From Candidatus Uhrbacteria bacterium (GTDB lineage Bacteria; Patescibacteriota; Patescibacteriia; 2-12-FULL-60-25), in assembly GCA_030649995.1 (NCBI GenBank), contig JAUSEV010000048.1, positions 18,157-82,156 on the forward strand: a stretch of 64,000 nucleotides of DNA, read 5' to 3'. The notes below the pieces were generated by a model. It did no database searches and was not told where the DNA came from. It saw only the letters and a program-made list of their open reading frames with translations. Below, piece after piece: positions 25,296 through 33,779 of this stretch. Positions within the stretch are counted from its first letter, which is position 1. Every line of letters begins with the position of its first letter. A program made the translations under genes and the position numbers.

Positions 25296-26069
25296 TCACG
25301 TGGCGCGGCCACTTGTTTCTCGACCTTTTCCCGTGATCACTTTTAATTTATTCGGTACGATGGAGAGCTTAAAAGAAAATCCGTTGACCGTGTGTCCATC
25401 CATAAAGACATCGATCGGTTCTTTGGAAATGATTGTCCCTCGTTTTAATCTGATCGTCGTTTCGTCCAATGGCGATTTCCCAAGCCAACGATCTCCGTTG
25501 ACTCGCGTTTGAATGATCGCTTCCAACCAACCGTCTTTCGGATCTGCCGCAACGGGAATTTTTCCGGATACGCTTCCTAAATTACGCACGGCAATGGCTC
25601 CACCGACAGCCGGACTTACCCGATATTGACCCTCCACCTCCAATGACGCGACGGTCGCGGGCACAATCACCTCGGTTAAAAAATAACGATCATCCAGCTT
25701 GCCAACGTCAATCGTTTCTACGAGTCGCGCCGCCAAAACATCAACCGCCGATAAACCCATGGGAATGCCAAGCAAGGTTCCAATGTGAGCCGGTTTCGTG
25801 AGTGGAATGTATCCGACCGTAACACCCACATCGGGCAAAAACCACATCATTTTTTCCACCGTTTTATCGTTGCCGACAAAGACGATATTTTTGGCTCCGG
25901 CGCATGCCAGATCGATGATCGTTTCACGCGCGCTGCGAAACATGGCCAATCTCGCCACCTGACCTTCTACGCCGCGGCTCGCCAATTCCGTTTCTAAAAT
26001 GGAAATTTCTCGCTCAAAACGACGATCGGATAAAAAATCATCGTAGATGTACGCAAATGCCGGATTCAT
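25296..26069 (-). CDS. Diacylglycerol/lipid kinase-like protein, degenerate
   Basis: A 257-residue protein with the two-domain outline of the DAG/sphingosine kinase family: an N-terminal Rossmann-like half with IVFVGNDKTVEKMM where GGDGT(V/L)NE is expected, then IPLTKPAHIGTLLGIPMG (the 'lGiIPlGTgNdfAr' region), and a beta-sandwich C-terminal half. Asp-Gly of the GGDGT motif is replaced by Asn-Asp-Lys, so activity is doubtful or altered. The stop overlaps nothing downstream; its start overlaps the end of the bactofilin gene by 4 nt, implying translational coupling. Confidence 0.6.
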   Translation of the reverse strand: MNPAFAYIYDDFLSDRRFEREISILETELASRGVEGQVARLAMFRSARETIIDLACAGAKNIVFVGNDKTVEKMMWFLPDVGVTVGYIPLTKPAHIGTLLGIPMGLSAVDVLAARLVETIDVGKLDDRYFLTEVIVPATVASLEVEGQYRVSPAVGGAIAVRNLGSVSGKIPVAADPKDGWLEAIIQTRVNGDRWLGKSPLDETTIRLKRGTIISKEPIDVFMDGHTVNGFSFKLSIVPNKLKVITGKGRETSGRAT

Positions 26070-26524
26070 GATTCACTCGCAAGCACCGGCACTCGCTCTC
26101 GACCGTTTATGCGCCCGCGAGGAGATTCGGCGGCTACGGTCGCGGCGGCTCCCGACGGTTTAACGCCCACGGTCATGCGACCGGAAAGAATCGCTCCGGA
26201 CTCAATCATGACGGTTTCCGTGGTAACGTCGCCCATAATTTTTGCCGTGGCCTTAACGTCTAAGTGTTTGGTCACGATCACATTCCCCTCAATAGTACCG
26301 GATACCATAGCCGAACCGGCCTTTACGTCGGCTTTAATCTTCGCTTCAGACCCCACTGTTAACATCCCCGCGGTCGAAAATGTTCCGTGGACTTCCCCCT
26401 CAATCAACACGTCGCTTTGGCTGGTAAACTCGCCCTCGACTTTAACGCCTCTGGCAATAACCGTGGTTGCCCCTTCGTCAGAGGCTTTACCGTCGTAGGA
26501 AGAACCGTGTTTAGAATTGAACAT
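26066..26524 (-). CDS. Bactofilin (DUF583 polymer-forming cytoskeletal protein)
   Basis: A 152-residue bactofilin. The core (about 25-120) is a run of short beta strands with GEVHGTFSTAGMLTVGSEAKIKADV-type repeats, the right-handed beta helix that polymerises without nucleotide. Flanking tails are disordered, as usual. On the minus strand TTGGCA, 17 nt, TAAGTT lies about 45 nt upstream as a possible promoter. Bactofilins position wall enzymes or membrane complexes; the coupled lipid-kinase-like gene is an unusual partner. Confidence 0.92.
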   Translation of the reverse strand: MFNSKHGSSYDGKASDEGATTVIARGVKVEGEFTSQSDVLIEGEVHGTFSTAGMLTVGSEAKIKADVKAGSAMVSGTIEGNVIVTKHLDVKATAKIMGDVTTETVMIESGAILSGRMTVGVKPSGAAATVAAESPRGRINGRERVPVLASES

Positions 26525-26587
26525 AAAAAAACAACATGAATAAAATATGCAGATAACTTACCCTAAGTCACGGTTTTTGCCAAGGAC

Positions 26588-26618
26588 AAAAAAAGCCGTC
26601 CGGAGGAACCGAAACGGC
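26588..26618 (-). terminator. Intrinsic terminator of the 26647-27099 gene
   Basis: On the minus strand GCCGT..CGG / CCG.ACGGC hairpin (26618-26595) followed by seven T. Confidence 0.85.
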
Positions 26619-26646
26619 GTAGAAAAAGGGTTGATCGTGTTACCGA

Positions 26647-27099
26647 TTACAGCTGCGTGAAGTCCACGAGGCGGTCGCGTTCCTGAAACGGCATCCCACC
26701 ACGCATAACCTTGCGAACCACCACACTCTCTTCGAATTCGACGATGGCCAAGGGCCGATGCTCGCCACGCAACCGCAGATCGTACACGACCCTCCCGGGA
26801 TCATCCACGCGCAGGATCCATCCCGGCAAATGGCTGCTCTTGATCAGGCGAACGCATCCCTTCGGGGAAGGGGTCATGAAGCACTGACGCTCGGTCTCCT
26901 GCCGATCAACTTCGCCCAGGCTGTGGAAGCTCTCCCTCACGTAGAAGCAGAGGATATTCACCTTCGCCTCTTCGCCCCACCGGTCGCGGATGTACCGCCT
27001 CTTTCGGGGAATGCTCGACGCGAGCATCCACGACTCGACGGGGATCACTCCTCCGCGATTCGTGCCGCCATCCCTATCCTCTCTCACGCTCTCTCTCAT
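26647..27099 (-). CDS. Unrecognised 150-residue protein (SD cassette)
   Basis: A soluble, Arg-rich protein starting MRESVREDRDGG. Start 27099 was chosen because GGGAGGA lies just before it and because the promoter's predicted transcription start (about 27146) lies downstream of the longer start at 27153. The C-terminal half has alternating strands (VRLIKSSHLPGWILRVDDPGRVVYDLRL, RPLAIVEFEESVVVRKVM), suggesting a small beta domain. No family is recognised. It has its own TTGACA promoter and terminator. Confidence 0.65.
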   Translation of the reverse strand: MRESVREDRDGGTNRGGVIPVESWMLASSIPRKRRYIRDRWGEEAKVNILCFYVRESFHSLGEVDRQETERQCFMTPSPKGCVRLIKSSHLPGWILRVDDPGRVVYDLRLRGEHRPLAIVEFEESVVVRKVMRGGMPFQERDRLVDFTQL

Positions 27100-27153
27100 C
27101 GCTTCCTCCCTTGTTACGACGATTGAAGATGCACACATTCTTGAGCGACACAA

Positions 27154-27183
27154 TTATTAGCACCCGCGTAAACCCTCTGTCAA
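27154..27183 (-). promoter_or_regulatory. Promoter of the 26647-27099 gene
   Basis: Minus strand TTGACA (27183-27178), 18-nt spacer, TAATAA (27159-27154). Confidence 0.75.
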
Positions 27184-27198
27184 ATGGTTGTCCTTTCT

Positions 27199-28962
27199 TT
27201 ACATTTCTTCCGGCACGGAAATTCCAAGAAAACTCAAACCTTGCGTCAAGGTTTGACGAGCTACGGCAACAAAATTTAATCGCGCTTCACGCATTTCAGC
27301 CGTTGATTCCAAAACCGGCACGTCTCGATAAAAAGCGTTGATCGCCTGCGCGGTCTCAAAACACCAATTCGCAACAAGTGACGGTTTCAATTTTTCCGCC
27401 GCCTCTTCGATCACACGAGGAAACTTGGCCAACACGATCGCAAGTTGCTTTTCCGTCAGATGATCGAATGTTGTTGATGTAACCTGTAACCTGTTACCTG
27501 TTACCTGTGACGCCTTCTTGAGTATCGATCCCAATCTCGTCGCCGCGTATTGGCAATAGGGCCCGGTCGCGCCGTCGAATGATAAAGCTTGTTCAAGATC
27601 AAAAGTATAAATTTTATCGCTGTCCTGTTTTAACATCCCAAACTTGATGCCTGCCATCGCAATGTCCCAAGCCACATCTTCCACTTTTTGTTCTGACCAG
27701 TCGGCGTGGCGCGAAAGAATTTCTTGCTTGGCATAATCTATCACCGCGTCGCGAAAATCCGCGTAGGTGACGATGTTTCCTTTTCGGCTGCTCATGGCCC
27801 CATCTTTCAACGTCACCAATTCATACCCGACATATTCGAGTGGCTTATCAAAACCCATGCGACGCAAGGTCTCAAACAGTTGTCCAAAATAAAACGCTTG
27901 GCGCGTATCCACAAGATGTAAACTCCGTGCGTATGAGGGATACTCCTCCGCCTTAAGCTCGGCCAAAGCCAAATCTTTAGTGGCGTAAAGCGACGTTCCG
28001 TCCGATTTACGAATAAGAAACATTCCTAATTTTTTTTCTTCTAAATCAACTACCATCGCGCCTTCGCTGATTTTGGCTACTCCTTTTTTCAATAAATCAT
28101 CCGCGATCCGTAACCCTCGTTCATACACTTCTGATTCCAAATATTGACGGTCAATCACCGCATCAAGCTCATAAAAAATCACCTTCATTTCGTCCAGTGA
28201 CCACTGTCGCGTTTCCTGCCACAATTTTTCCCATGCCGGATCATGCGCTTCGAGTTTTTGTTGCACCGATGAAACCTGATCTTTCAAACTCTCATCCTCG
28301 GAGAGAGCGCGCGTCGCGTCCGCATACACCCGACCAAGATACTCCCCTGTCCGATCACCATCGGAAATTTTCTCAAGCAAGCCCGTCACCGCCTCGACCG
28401 TTATACTGTTAGCTGTAAGCTGTAAGCTGTAAGCTAGTTTCCACAGGCACTTCGCCACATGCGCTCCCACATCTCCGTGATAACTCATGGCGATGACTCG
28501 CGATCCTCGGTGTTTCAACACATTGATCAGAGATACGCCTAGAATCACATTTCTCAAGTGTCCTATATGGATTTCCTTGTGCGTGTTTACCTGCGCGTAT
28601 TCCAAAAGCACCGTCTGATCGCTTTTGATCTCGCTCGATCCGTATTCCTCCCCCATTTCTTCCACATCCTCAATCACTCGCCGAATGGCCGCGTCCGTCG
28701 CTAAAGTAAAATTGACATACGGTCCGGTCGCCGTGACTTGTGTGATGTCCGAGCCTTGTTTCTCAAATGCCTTGGCGATTTCTTGCGCGAGAACGATTGG
28801 ATTTTTTTGACCTTCCTTGGCCAATCGAAAACACCCAAACGCAAAATCACCGAGTGTGGGATCCGGCGGTGCGACGATTTCAGATGATTCGACGTGGATG
28901 CCAAGCGTTGCGGATACGCGTCGCGCAATATCATACGTCCAATGTTGCCAAGCGGTTTGCAT
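27199..28962 (-). CDS. argS: Arginyl-tRNA synthetase
   Basis: A 587-residue class I synthetase. It has the N-terminal Add1 domain, the HIGH-type motif HIGHLRN (about 135), the MSSRKGN loop that takes the place of KMSKS in ArgRS (about 392), and a helical anticodon-binding domain with LSFDGATGPYCQYAATR. Two heptamer arrays lie in the coding region: 28406-28433 (about residues 177-186, read as a SLQLTAN-type peptide) and 27478-27512 (about 484-495, read as QVTGNRLQVTS). Both are in frame and lie in loops, so the protein is probably active. Confidence 0.96.
   Translation of the reverse strand: MQTAWQHWTYDIARRVSATLGIHVESSEIVAPPDPTLGDFAFGCFRLAKEGQKNPIVLAQEIAKAFEKQGSDITQVTATGPYVNFTLATDAAIRRVIEDVEEMGEEYGSSEIKSDQTVLLEYAQVNTHKEIHIGHLRNVILGVSLINVLKHRGSRVIAMSYHGDVGAHVAKCLWKLAYSLQLTANSITVEAVTGLLEKISDGDRTGEYLGRVYADATRALSEDESLKDQVSSVQQKLEAHDPAWEKLWQETRQWSLDEMKVIFYELDAVIDRQYLESEVYERGLRIADDLLKKGVAKISEGAMVVDLEEKKLGMFLIRKSDGTSLYATKDLALAELKAEEYPSYARSLHLVDTRQAFYFGQLFETLRRMGFDKPLEYVGYELVTLKDGAMSSRKGNIVTYADFRDAVIDYAKQEILSRHADWSEQKVEDVAWDIAMAGIKFGMLKQDSDKIYTFDLEQALSFDGATGPYCQYAATRLGSILKKASQVTGNRLQVTSTTFDHLTEKQLAIVLAKFPRVIEEAAEKLKPSLVANWCFETAQAINAFYRDVPVLESTAEMREARLNFVAVARQTLTQGLSFLGISVPEEM
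27478..27512. repeat. Heptamer array inside argS (5 units)
   Basis: TGTAACC x2, TGTTACC x2, TGTGACG. It encodes a loop before the last helices of the anticodon domain. Confidence 0.85.
28406..28433. repeat. Heptamer array inside argS (4 units)
   Basis: CTGTTAG followed by three CTGTAAG units; in frame in the region after the HIGH motif. Confidence 0.85.
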
Positions 28963-28973
28963 AATTTATGGTT

Positions 28974-29045
28974 TGTCATCCTCGGGCGAAGTCCGACGAA
29001 GACCCGGGGATCCATCCGATGGATTCCTGCCTCCGCAGGAATGAC
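28974..29045. repeat. Family C repeat, intergenic
   Basis: Inverted copy of the element at 13194-13263, between tyrS and argS. Confidence 0.85.
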
Positions 29046-29057
29046 AACGGATAATTC

Positions 29058-30281
29058 TTACAATTTTAATTTCACAAAATACCTCTTCCCTTTCTGAATC
29101 ACCGTTCCTTTTGCGCCGATTTTGATGATCGCCTTCGGATCCGTGATCTGTCGATCATCAACTTTGATGCCCCCTTGCTCAATCTGCCTCCGCGCCTCGG
29201 TTTTTGATGTGACGAGCTTTGATAACACGAGCGCGTCCGGTAGGGGCAATTCATGAATTGCCCCTACACGAACAACCGGAATCTCTTCAGGCTTCTCGTG
29301 TTTTTGATGCATCTTGCTAAAATGTTCCGCCGCTCGATCAGCTGCCGATTCGCCGATGAGCCACGCCACAATTCGACGAGCCAACTCGCGTTTGAGTGTC
29401 ATGGGATTTTCTCCTTTTTTTAAACCTTGGCGTACGGCATCAACTTCTTTTGAAGTCGCGTCCGTACAAATCTCAAACCCCGGGACAATCATCCCGTCGC
29501 TCCAACTCATCACCTTGCCATACATATCTTCCGGAGAGTCCGCGAGCGTGATCAGCGCGCCTTCTGTCTTGCTCATTTTTTTACCGCTCGAGTCGGTCAA
29601 CAGCTTGGTCGTCAACACAAACTTTTCTTTGTGCTTGATTTCTTTCATGAGTGTTCGACCGGCAAGCGCGTTAAACGTTTGATCGTTACCGCACACTTCC
29701 AAATCAACATCCATCGCAACCGAATCATACCCTTGCATGAGAGGATACAAAAATTCATGGATAAAAATCGGCTTGTCATCCACCATCCGTTTCTCAAACA
29801 TATCCCGTTTCATCATCTGTTGCACGGTAAAATGAGAGGCGAGATCAACCACGTCTTTGAAAGACATTTTGCCCAACCAGTCATTGTTGAATTTTATTTC
29901 CACCGGATTCGGCCCGTCAAATTTCAAAATTTTTGACGCTTGCTGTTTGTAATTTTTACAATTTTGCAAAACCTCCTCACGCGTGAGCTGTTGACGCGCC
30001 GCGGATTTATCCGTTGGATCGCCGATCATGGCGGTAAAATCCCCGATCAACCAGATAATACGATGTCCCAGCTCTTGCAACTCACGTAATTTTTGCAAGG
30101 TGATGGTGTGGCCAAGATGGAGCACCGGCCCGGTCGGATCAAAGCCAAGATAGACGGAGATACGCTCGCCGCTCATCAATTTTTCACGCAAAGCCTCGCG
30201 CGATGGATATACGTGCTCGACCGCATGGGTAAGAAACCAATCGATCTTCGTCGGATCAATGATGATTTTGGATTTGGACAT
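29058..30281 (-). CDS. tyrS: Tyrosyl-tRNA synthetase
   Basis: A 407-residue class I TyrRS. The HIGH-like motif is LHLGHTITL; the KMSKS motif is KKMSKTEG; the C-terminal S4 domain (about 350-407; KVDDRQITDP) binds tRNA. ATG 30281 was chosen over the in-frame TTG at 30293. The linker before the S4 domain (about 339-348) contains RVGAIHELPLP, which is the translation of a perfect 28-bp palindrome (29240-29267). This linker is variable in TyrRS, so the insertion is probably tolerated. Confidence 0.96.
   Translation of the reverse strand: MSKSKIIIDPTKIDWFLTHAVEHVYPSREALREKLMSGERISVYLGFDPTGPVLHLGHTITLQKLRELQELGHRIIWLIGDFTAMIGDPTDKSAARQQLTREEVLQNCKNYKQQASKILKFDGPNPVEIKFNNDWLGKMSFKDVVDLASHFTVQQMMKRDMFEKRMVDDKPIFIHEFLYPLMQGYDSVAMDVDLEVCGNDQTFNALAGRTLMKEIKHKEKFVLTTKLLTDSSGKKMSKTEGALITLADSPEDMYGKVMSWSDGMIVPGFEICTDATSKEVDAVRQGLKKGENPMTLKRELARRIVAWLIGESAADRAAEHFSKMHQKHEKPEEIPVVRVGAIHELPLPDALVLSKLVTSKTEARRQIEQGGIKVDDRQITDPKAIIKIGAKGTVIQKGKRYFVKLKL
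29240..29267. repeat. Family D perfect palindrome inside tyrS
   Basis: A 28-bp perfect palindrome beginning GTAGGGGCAATTCA and mirrored to GCCCCTAC; in frame in the tyrS linker. A compound relative with the same GTAGGGGC...GCCCCTAC ends lies in murD (60617-60678). Confidence 0.92.
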
Positions 30282-30373
30282 AAGTAAAGTCAATGATAAT
30301 AGAAAAGTCTTGTTTTCGCAAATAAACTACCCCGCAGCAGAGCTGGCGGGGTATCAATCCTAAATCAAAACTC

Positions 30374-30500
30374 TGTCATTCTGAACGTAATTCTATGGAG
30401 TGAAGAATCTCCGGATTCGACCGAAGATCCTTCGTTTCGTCGGACTTCACTCAGGATGACAGATGGCTCACGCAGCAAGCTGCGGGGTATTGACTCGGAG
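30374..30500. repeat. Composite family B repeat, inverted
   Basis: Core 30374-30461 plus the GGCTCACGCAGCAAGCTGCGG flank; opposite orientation to the 17250 and 51213 copies. Confidence 0.85.
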
Positions 30501-30501
30501 A

Positions 30502-30555
30502 AAAAACAAAGGTATCAAAAAAGTCCGGTCGGACTTTTTTGATACCTTTGTTTTT
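30502..30555. terminator. Very long perfect hairpin (bidirectional terminator)
   Basis: A 25-bp perfect stem with loop GGTC: AAAAACAAAGGTATC... paired with ...GATACCTTTGTTTTT. It has T-runs on both strands and lies between tyrS and the 30.6-31.0 kb transcript. Confidence 0.8.
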
Positions 30556-30563
30556 CTGATCAA

Positions 30564-30590
30564 TAAAAAAAGTCCGTGCGAGGACGGACT
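30564..30590 (-). terminator. Intrinsic terminator of the 30.6-31.0 kb unit
   Basis: Minus strand AGTCCGT / ACGGACT (7 bp, 6-nt loop) followed by seven T. Confidence 0.8.
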
Positions 30591-30970
30591 CAAGGTTGAT
30601 AACGAGATGCATTGATCTCGTGTAGAGAAAGAAGCGGGTGGCCTCCGGTAGGAGAAAACAGCCGGGGGGGAGACGTATTTTCTACGCCACCGAAGGCCAC
30701 CCATGAGGAAGGCGAGGCGCCAAGCAGGACCGTGACCGTCGCTGTACTCAAGCCGGAGCTCGAGCCTAGCGTGCGGCACAGAAACCTACAGCCTTTCCAT
30801 GTTCTCGGTGATCGGCTTTTCCCTCTACGTTTAAGTTGTCGGGGAAAGCACGGGTCGAGTAAAACAGTGGAGAGCTAATGGTCGCGCCTCATAACTTGAA
30901 AAAGGAAGCGGATGGTGATCTCCGAGTCAGTGGCGAGGAGAAGACCGGCATCAAAGACCACCATCCGTTA
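30591..30970 (-). other. Structured transcript or decayed gene
   Basis: No convincing gene. A minus-strand TTGACA (31005-31000) precedes it, though its -10 (TTTGAA) is weak, and a terminator follows, as in the gene cassettes. Two long-range stems are seen: a 14-bp pair GGGTGGCCTNCGGT / ACCGNAGGCCACCC (30636-30702) and CGGATGGTG / CACCATCCG (about 30909-30967). A frame opening with GTG at 30779 would reach a stop just before the terminator only if the run of seven C at about 30664-30670 lost one base. So it is either an RNA gene or a broken small protein gene. Confidence 0.4.
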
Positions 30971-31001
30971 CCTGCATTCAAACATAGGGTGGCTATAGGT
31001 G

Positions 31002-33707
31002 TCAAGCACTGTTTAATCTTGACTTCAAGAGCCGCGCTTTTTCTTGCGCTTCTTGCAACTTATTCTTCATGTCTTCCACGATGCGCGGCGGGGCTTTTTT
31101 GATGAATTCTTTATCTTTGAGTTTTTGTTCCAGCGATGTAATGTAGCTCGTCGCCTCTGCCAATTCTTTTTCTATTTTCCCGCGTTCTTTTTCCGGATCG
31201 ATTGAGGTGGCCGGATTAAATCCGATGGTCCATGAGCCGGAAGATACGGTAACCCAGTCACTCGGAATGGATTTTATAAATTCAATCGAGGTCGCTTTTG
31301 TCAGACGGTGAATCCATGCTTGATTGTCCCCGATCCATTTTTTAAGACGATCGTCAGCGATGATGATTTGAAAAGTGATTGACATTGCCGGTTCAATTTT
31401 CTGTTCTGCTCGTAAACGACGCATATCCATCACAACTCGTTGCAAAGAATCGAACTCTGTCATGCGTAATGCGTCATGCGTAATGCGTAATTCGTCCGGC
31501 CACTTCTCAATCATCAACATTCCGTCGTAACCAGCCACCTTCCAAATATGTTCCGTCACAAACGGCATAAATGGGTGCCAGAGTTTGAGAAGCGTTTGAA
31601 GAATCTGCGTCAAAATATATTTTTTTCCTCCTTCAATTTTTGCAATTTCTAAATACCAATCCGCCAGATCCCCCCAAGTAAAATCACGTAACTCCTCACC
31701 GGCGGAAGAAAATTGATACGTTTCAAGTTTTTTCGTGACGGAGGAGATGACTTGATTCAGACGATGTTGAATCCAGATGTCGGCGAGGGTTTGTTGTTTG
31801 TCATTGCGAGGAGTCATCGACGAAGCAACCTCTTGTCCGGAGATTGCCGCGTCGCTCGCAGACTCGCTCCTCGCAATGACAGATAAAATAAATCGCGAGA
31901 TGTTCCAGAGTTTGTTGGTAAAATTTCTAAATCCTTCAATCTTTGCTTCTGACAACCGCGTATCTTGACCGGGCGTGGATCCGATCATGAGCGACAAGCG
32001 CACCGCATCGGTTCCATATTTAGGAATGAGATCGAGCGGATCCAAAATGTTGCCGAGCGACTTGGACATTTTGCGCCCTTGCTCATCACGCACCAAACCA
32101 TGAAGATACACGTCTTTGAATGGAATTTCTCCCAGCGTGTAAGTCGTCATTAAAATCATGCGCGCCACCCAAAAAAATAAAATATCATAACCGGTTTCAA
32201 GCAATGCCGTTGGATGGTACTGCCGAAGCGACGACCATTCTTTTTTATCCGGCCAACCCAATGTCGAAAATGTCCACAATCCGGAAGAAAACCATGTATC
32301 GAGAGTGTCGGGATCCTGCTGCCAATCCTTCCCGGGTGAAGTGTCGGAAACGATCATTTTATCCGGCTGTAAGCTGTCAGCTGAAACCTGTGAGCTGTGG
32401 TGGTACCACACCGGAATCCGATGCCCAAACCAAATCTGTCGCGATATGCACCAGTCGCGCAAATGATCAATCCAATGAAAATAGATTTTTTCAAAGCGCT
32501 CGGGAATGATCGTCACCTGTTTTGACGTAACCACCTCGCGCATCAATTCTTTCAGTGTCACTTGATCGCCTTTCTTCCATTTACCCAAAGTGTCTTGACG
32601 CAGAGCAAACGGTTTTGTGACTCGAATGAACCATTGTTTCAAAATTTGCGGCTCAATCATGCCACCGCCGCGACTGCACGTGGCAATGCGGTGAATGTAA
32701 TTTTCATTGATGTTGACGAGCAACCCTTTCTTCTTCAATTTTTCCACGACCTTCTGTCGCGCCTCTTTGATGTGCATGCTCTCAAACTCTCCGGCGATCG
32801 GTAATAAATTTCCATGCAGATCAATCACCTGTTCTTTTGTGAGGTGATGACGTTCCGCGATTTCAAAATCCGTCATGTCATGCCATGGCGTTATGGTCAT
32901 TACGCCAGTTCCAAATTCCCTATCCACCGCCTCGTCTTTGATAATCGTCGCCTCGATAGGTCCGTTGATCCACTCCACCGTTAATTTTTCCCCTTGTTGA
33001 TATTTTTGATACCGCGTGTCATCCGGATGCATCACCACATACTTGTCGCCAAATTTCGTCTCCGGACGAGACGTGCCGATCACAAACGGTCCATATTGAA
33101 ATTCAAAAAACGGCGCCTTCTCCTCCACCCACACCACTTCGTCATCCGATACGACGGTTTGCGTGTTGGGATCCCAGTTGACGATGCGCGCTCCCCGTTC
33201 GATCAAACCATCCTCATACATCATCTTAAACACCTCATTCACAGCTCGACTGCGCGCCTCATCCAACGTGTATCGCTCGCGTGACCAATCACATGAAGAA
33301 CCCATCTTGCGTATCTGTTTGTTGATCGTCTTGCTCGACTCTTCCGCAAACGCCACGACTTTTTCCAAAAATTTTTCTCGTCCCAATTCCTCGCGCGGAT
33401 TCTTCATCCCCTCCTTCATCAACATCTGCTCGACTTTGACTTGCGTCGCAATAGCCGCATGATCAGTCCCTGGAATCCACAAGGTTTTTTTTCCTCGCAT
33501 GCGCTCAAAACGAATCAACAAATCCTGTATAGCCAACATCACCGCATGCCCCATGTGCAACGTCCCCGTCCGATTCGGCGGCGGCATCACCACGCAATAT
33601 GACTCACCTTTTTGATTTCGATCAGGAAGCTTATCAGGATTAAAAAAACCCGATGCTTCCCATGCACGATAAATTTCGTCCTCGACCGATGACGCGTCGT
33701 AGGCCAT
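31002..33707 (-). CDS. valS: Valyl-tRNA synthetase
   Basis: A 901-residue class I ValRS. HMGH (about 51-54) and KMSKS in GRKMSKSLGN (about 545) are present, with the editing domain between and a C-terminal coiled coil (GKIEKELAEATSYITSLEQKLKD). ATG 33707 was chosen: TTGTCA, 17 nt, TATGAT ends 10 nt before it. Three repeats are read in frame: a heptamer array at about 437-448, a family A palindrome at about 609-637 (SVIARSESASDAA...), and a heptamer array at about 738-749 (RITHDALRMTE). All fall between conserved blocks. Confidence 0.96.
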   Translation of the reverse strand: MAYDASSVEDEIYRAWEASGFFNPDKLPDRNQKGESYCVVMPPPNRTGTLHMGHAVMLAIQDLLIRFERMRGKKTLWIPGTDHAAIATQVKVEQMLMKEGMKNPREELGREKFLEKVVAFAEESSKTINKQIRKMGSSCDWSRERYTLDEARSRAVNEVFKMMYEDGLIERGARIVNWDPNTQTVVSDDEVVWVEEKAPFFEFQYGPFVIGTSRPETKFGDKYVVMHPDDTRYQKYQQGEKLTVEWINGPIEATIIKDEAVDREFGTGVMTITPWHDMTDFEIAERHHLTKEQVIDLHGNLLPIAGEFESMHIKEARQKVVEKLKKKGLLVNINENYIHRIATCSRGGGMIEPQILKQWFIRVTKPFALRQDTLGKWKKGDQVTLKELMREVVTSKQVTIIPERFEKIYFHWIDHLRDWCISRQIWFGHRIPVWYHHSSQVSADSLQPDKMIVSDTSPGKDWQQDPDTLDTWFSSGLWTFSTLGWPDKKEWSSLRQYHPTALLETGYDILFFWVARMILMTTYTLGEIPFKDVYLHGLVRDEQGRKMSKSLGNILDPLDLIPKYGTDAVRLSLMIGSTPGQDTRLSEAKIEGFRNFTNKLWNISRFILSVIARSESASDAAISGQEVASSMTPRNDKQQTLADIWIQHRLNQVISSVTKKLETYQFSSAGEELRDFTWGDLADWYLEIAKIEGGKKYILTQILQTLLKLWHPFMPFVTEHIWKVAGYDGMLMIEKWPDELRITHDALRMTEFDSLQRVVMDMRRLRAEQKIEPAMSITFQIIIADDRLKKWIGDNQAWIHRLTKATSIEFIKSIPSDWVTVSSGSWTIGFNPATSIDPEKERGKIEKELAEATSYITSLEQKLKDKEFIKKAPPRIVEDMKNKLQEAQEKARLLKSRLNSA
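31461..31495. repeat. Heptamer array inside valS (5 units)
   Basis: CATGCGT, AATGCGT, CATGCGT, AATGCGT, AATTCGT; in frame in the anticodon-binding region. Confidence 0.85.
31799..31880. repeat. Family A palindromic repeat inside valS
   Basis: TGTCATTGCGAGGAG...CCTCGCAATGACA, read in frame between NKLWNISRFIL and the anticodon-binding domain. Confidence 0.9.
32365..32399. repeat. Heptamer array inside valS (5 units)
   Basis: GGCTGTA, AGCTGTC, AGCTGAA, ACCTGTG, AGCTGTG; in frame between the editing domain and the second half of the catalytic core. Confidence 0.85.
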
Positions 33708-33717
33708 AAACCCAAAA

Positions 33718-33768
33718 ATCATACCTGTTTGCCCACATATTGACAACTTTTCCAAAACATCCTAAATT
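33718..33768. promoter_or_regulatory. Divergent leaderless promoters of valS and the DHH gene
   Basis: Minus: TTGTCA (33746-33741), 17 nt, TATGAT (33723-33718), 10 nt to the valS ATG. Plus: TTGACA (33740-33745), 17 nt, TAAATT (33763-33768), 11 nt to the ATG at 33780. The two -35 boxes share five bases. Confidence 0.85.
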
Positions 33769-33779
33769 AGCTGATTCTC

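Noticed and set aside
30468..30779. Minus-strand frame of 103 codons
   Set aside because: It runs through a strong terminator and a family B repeat; at most a short first part could be real.
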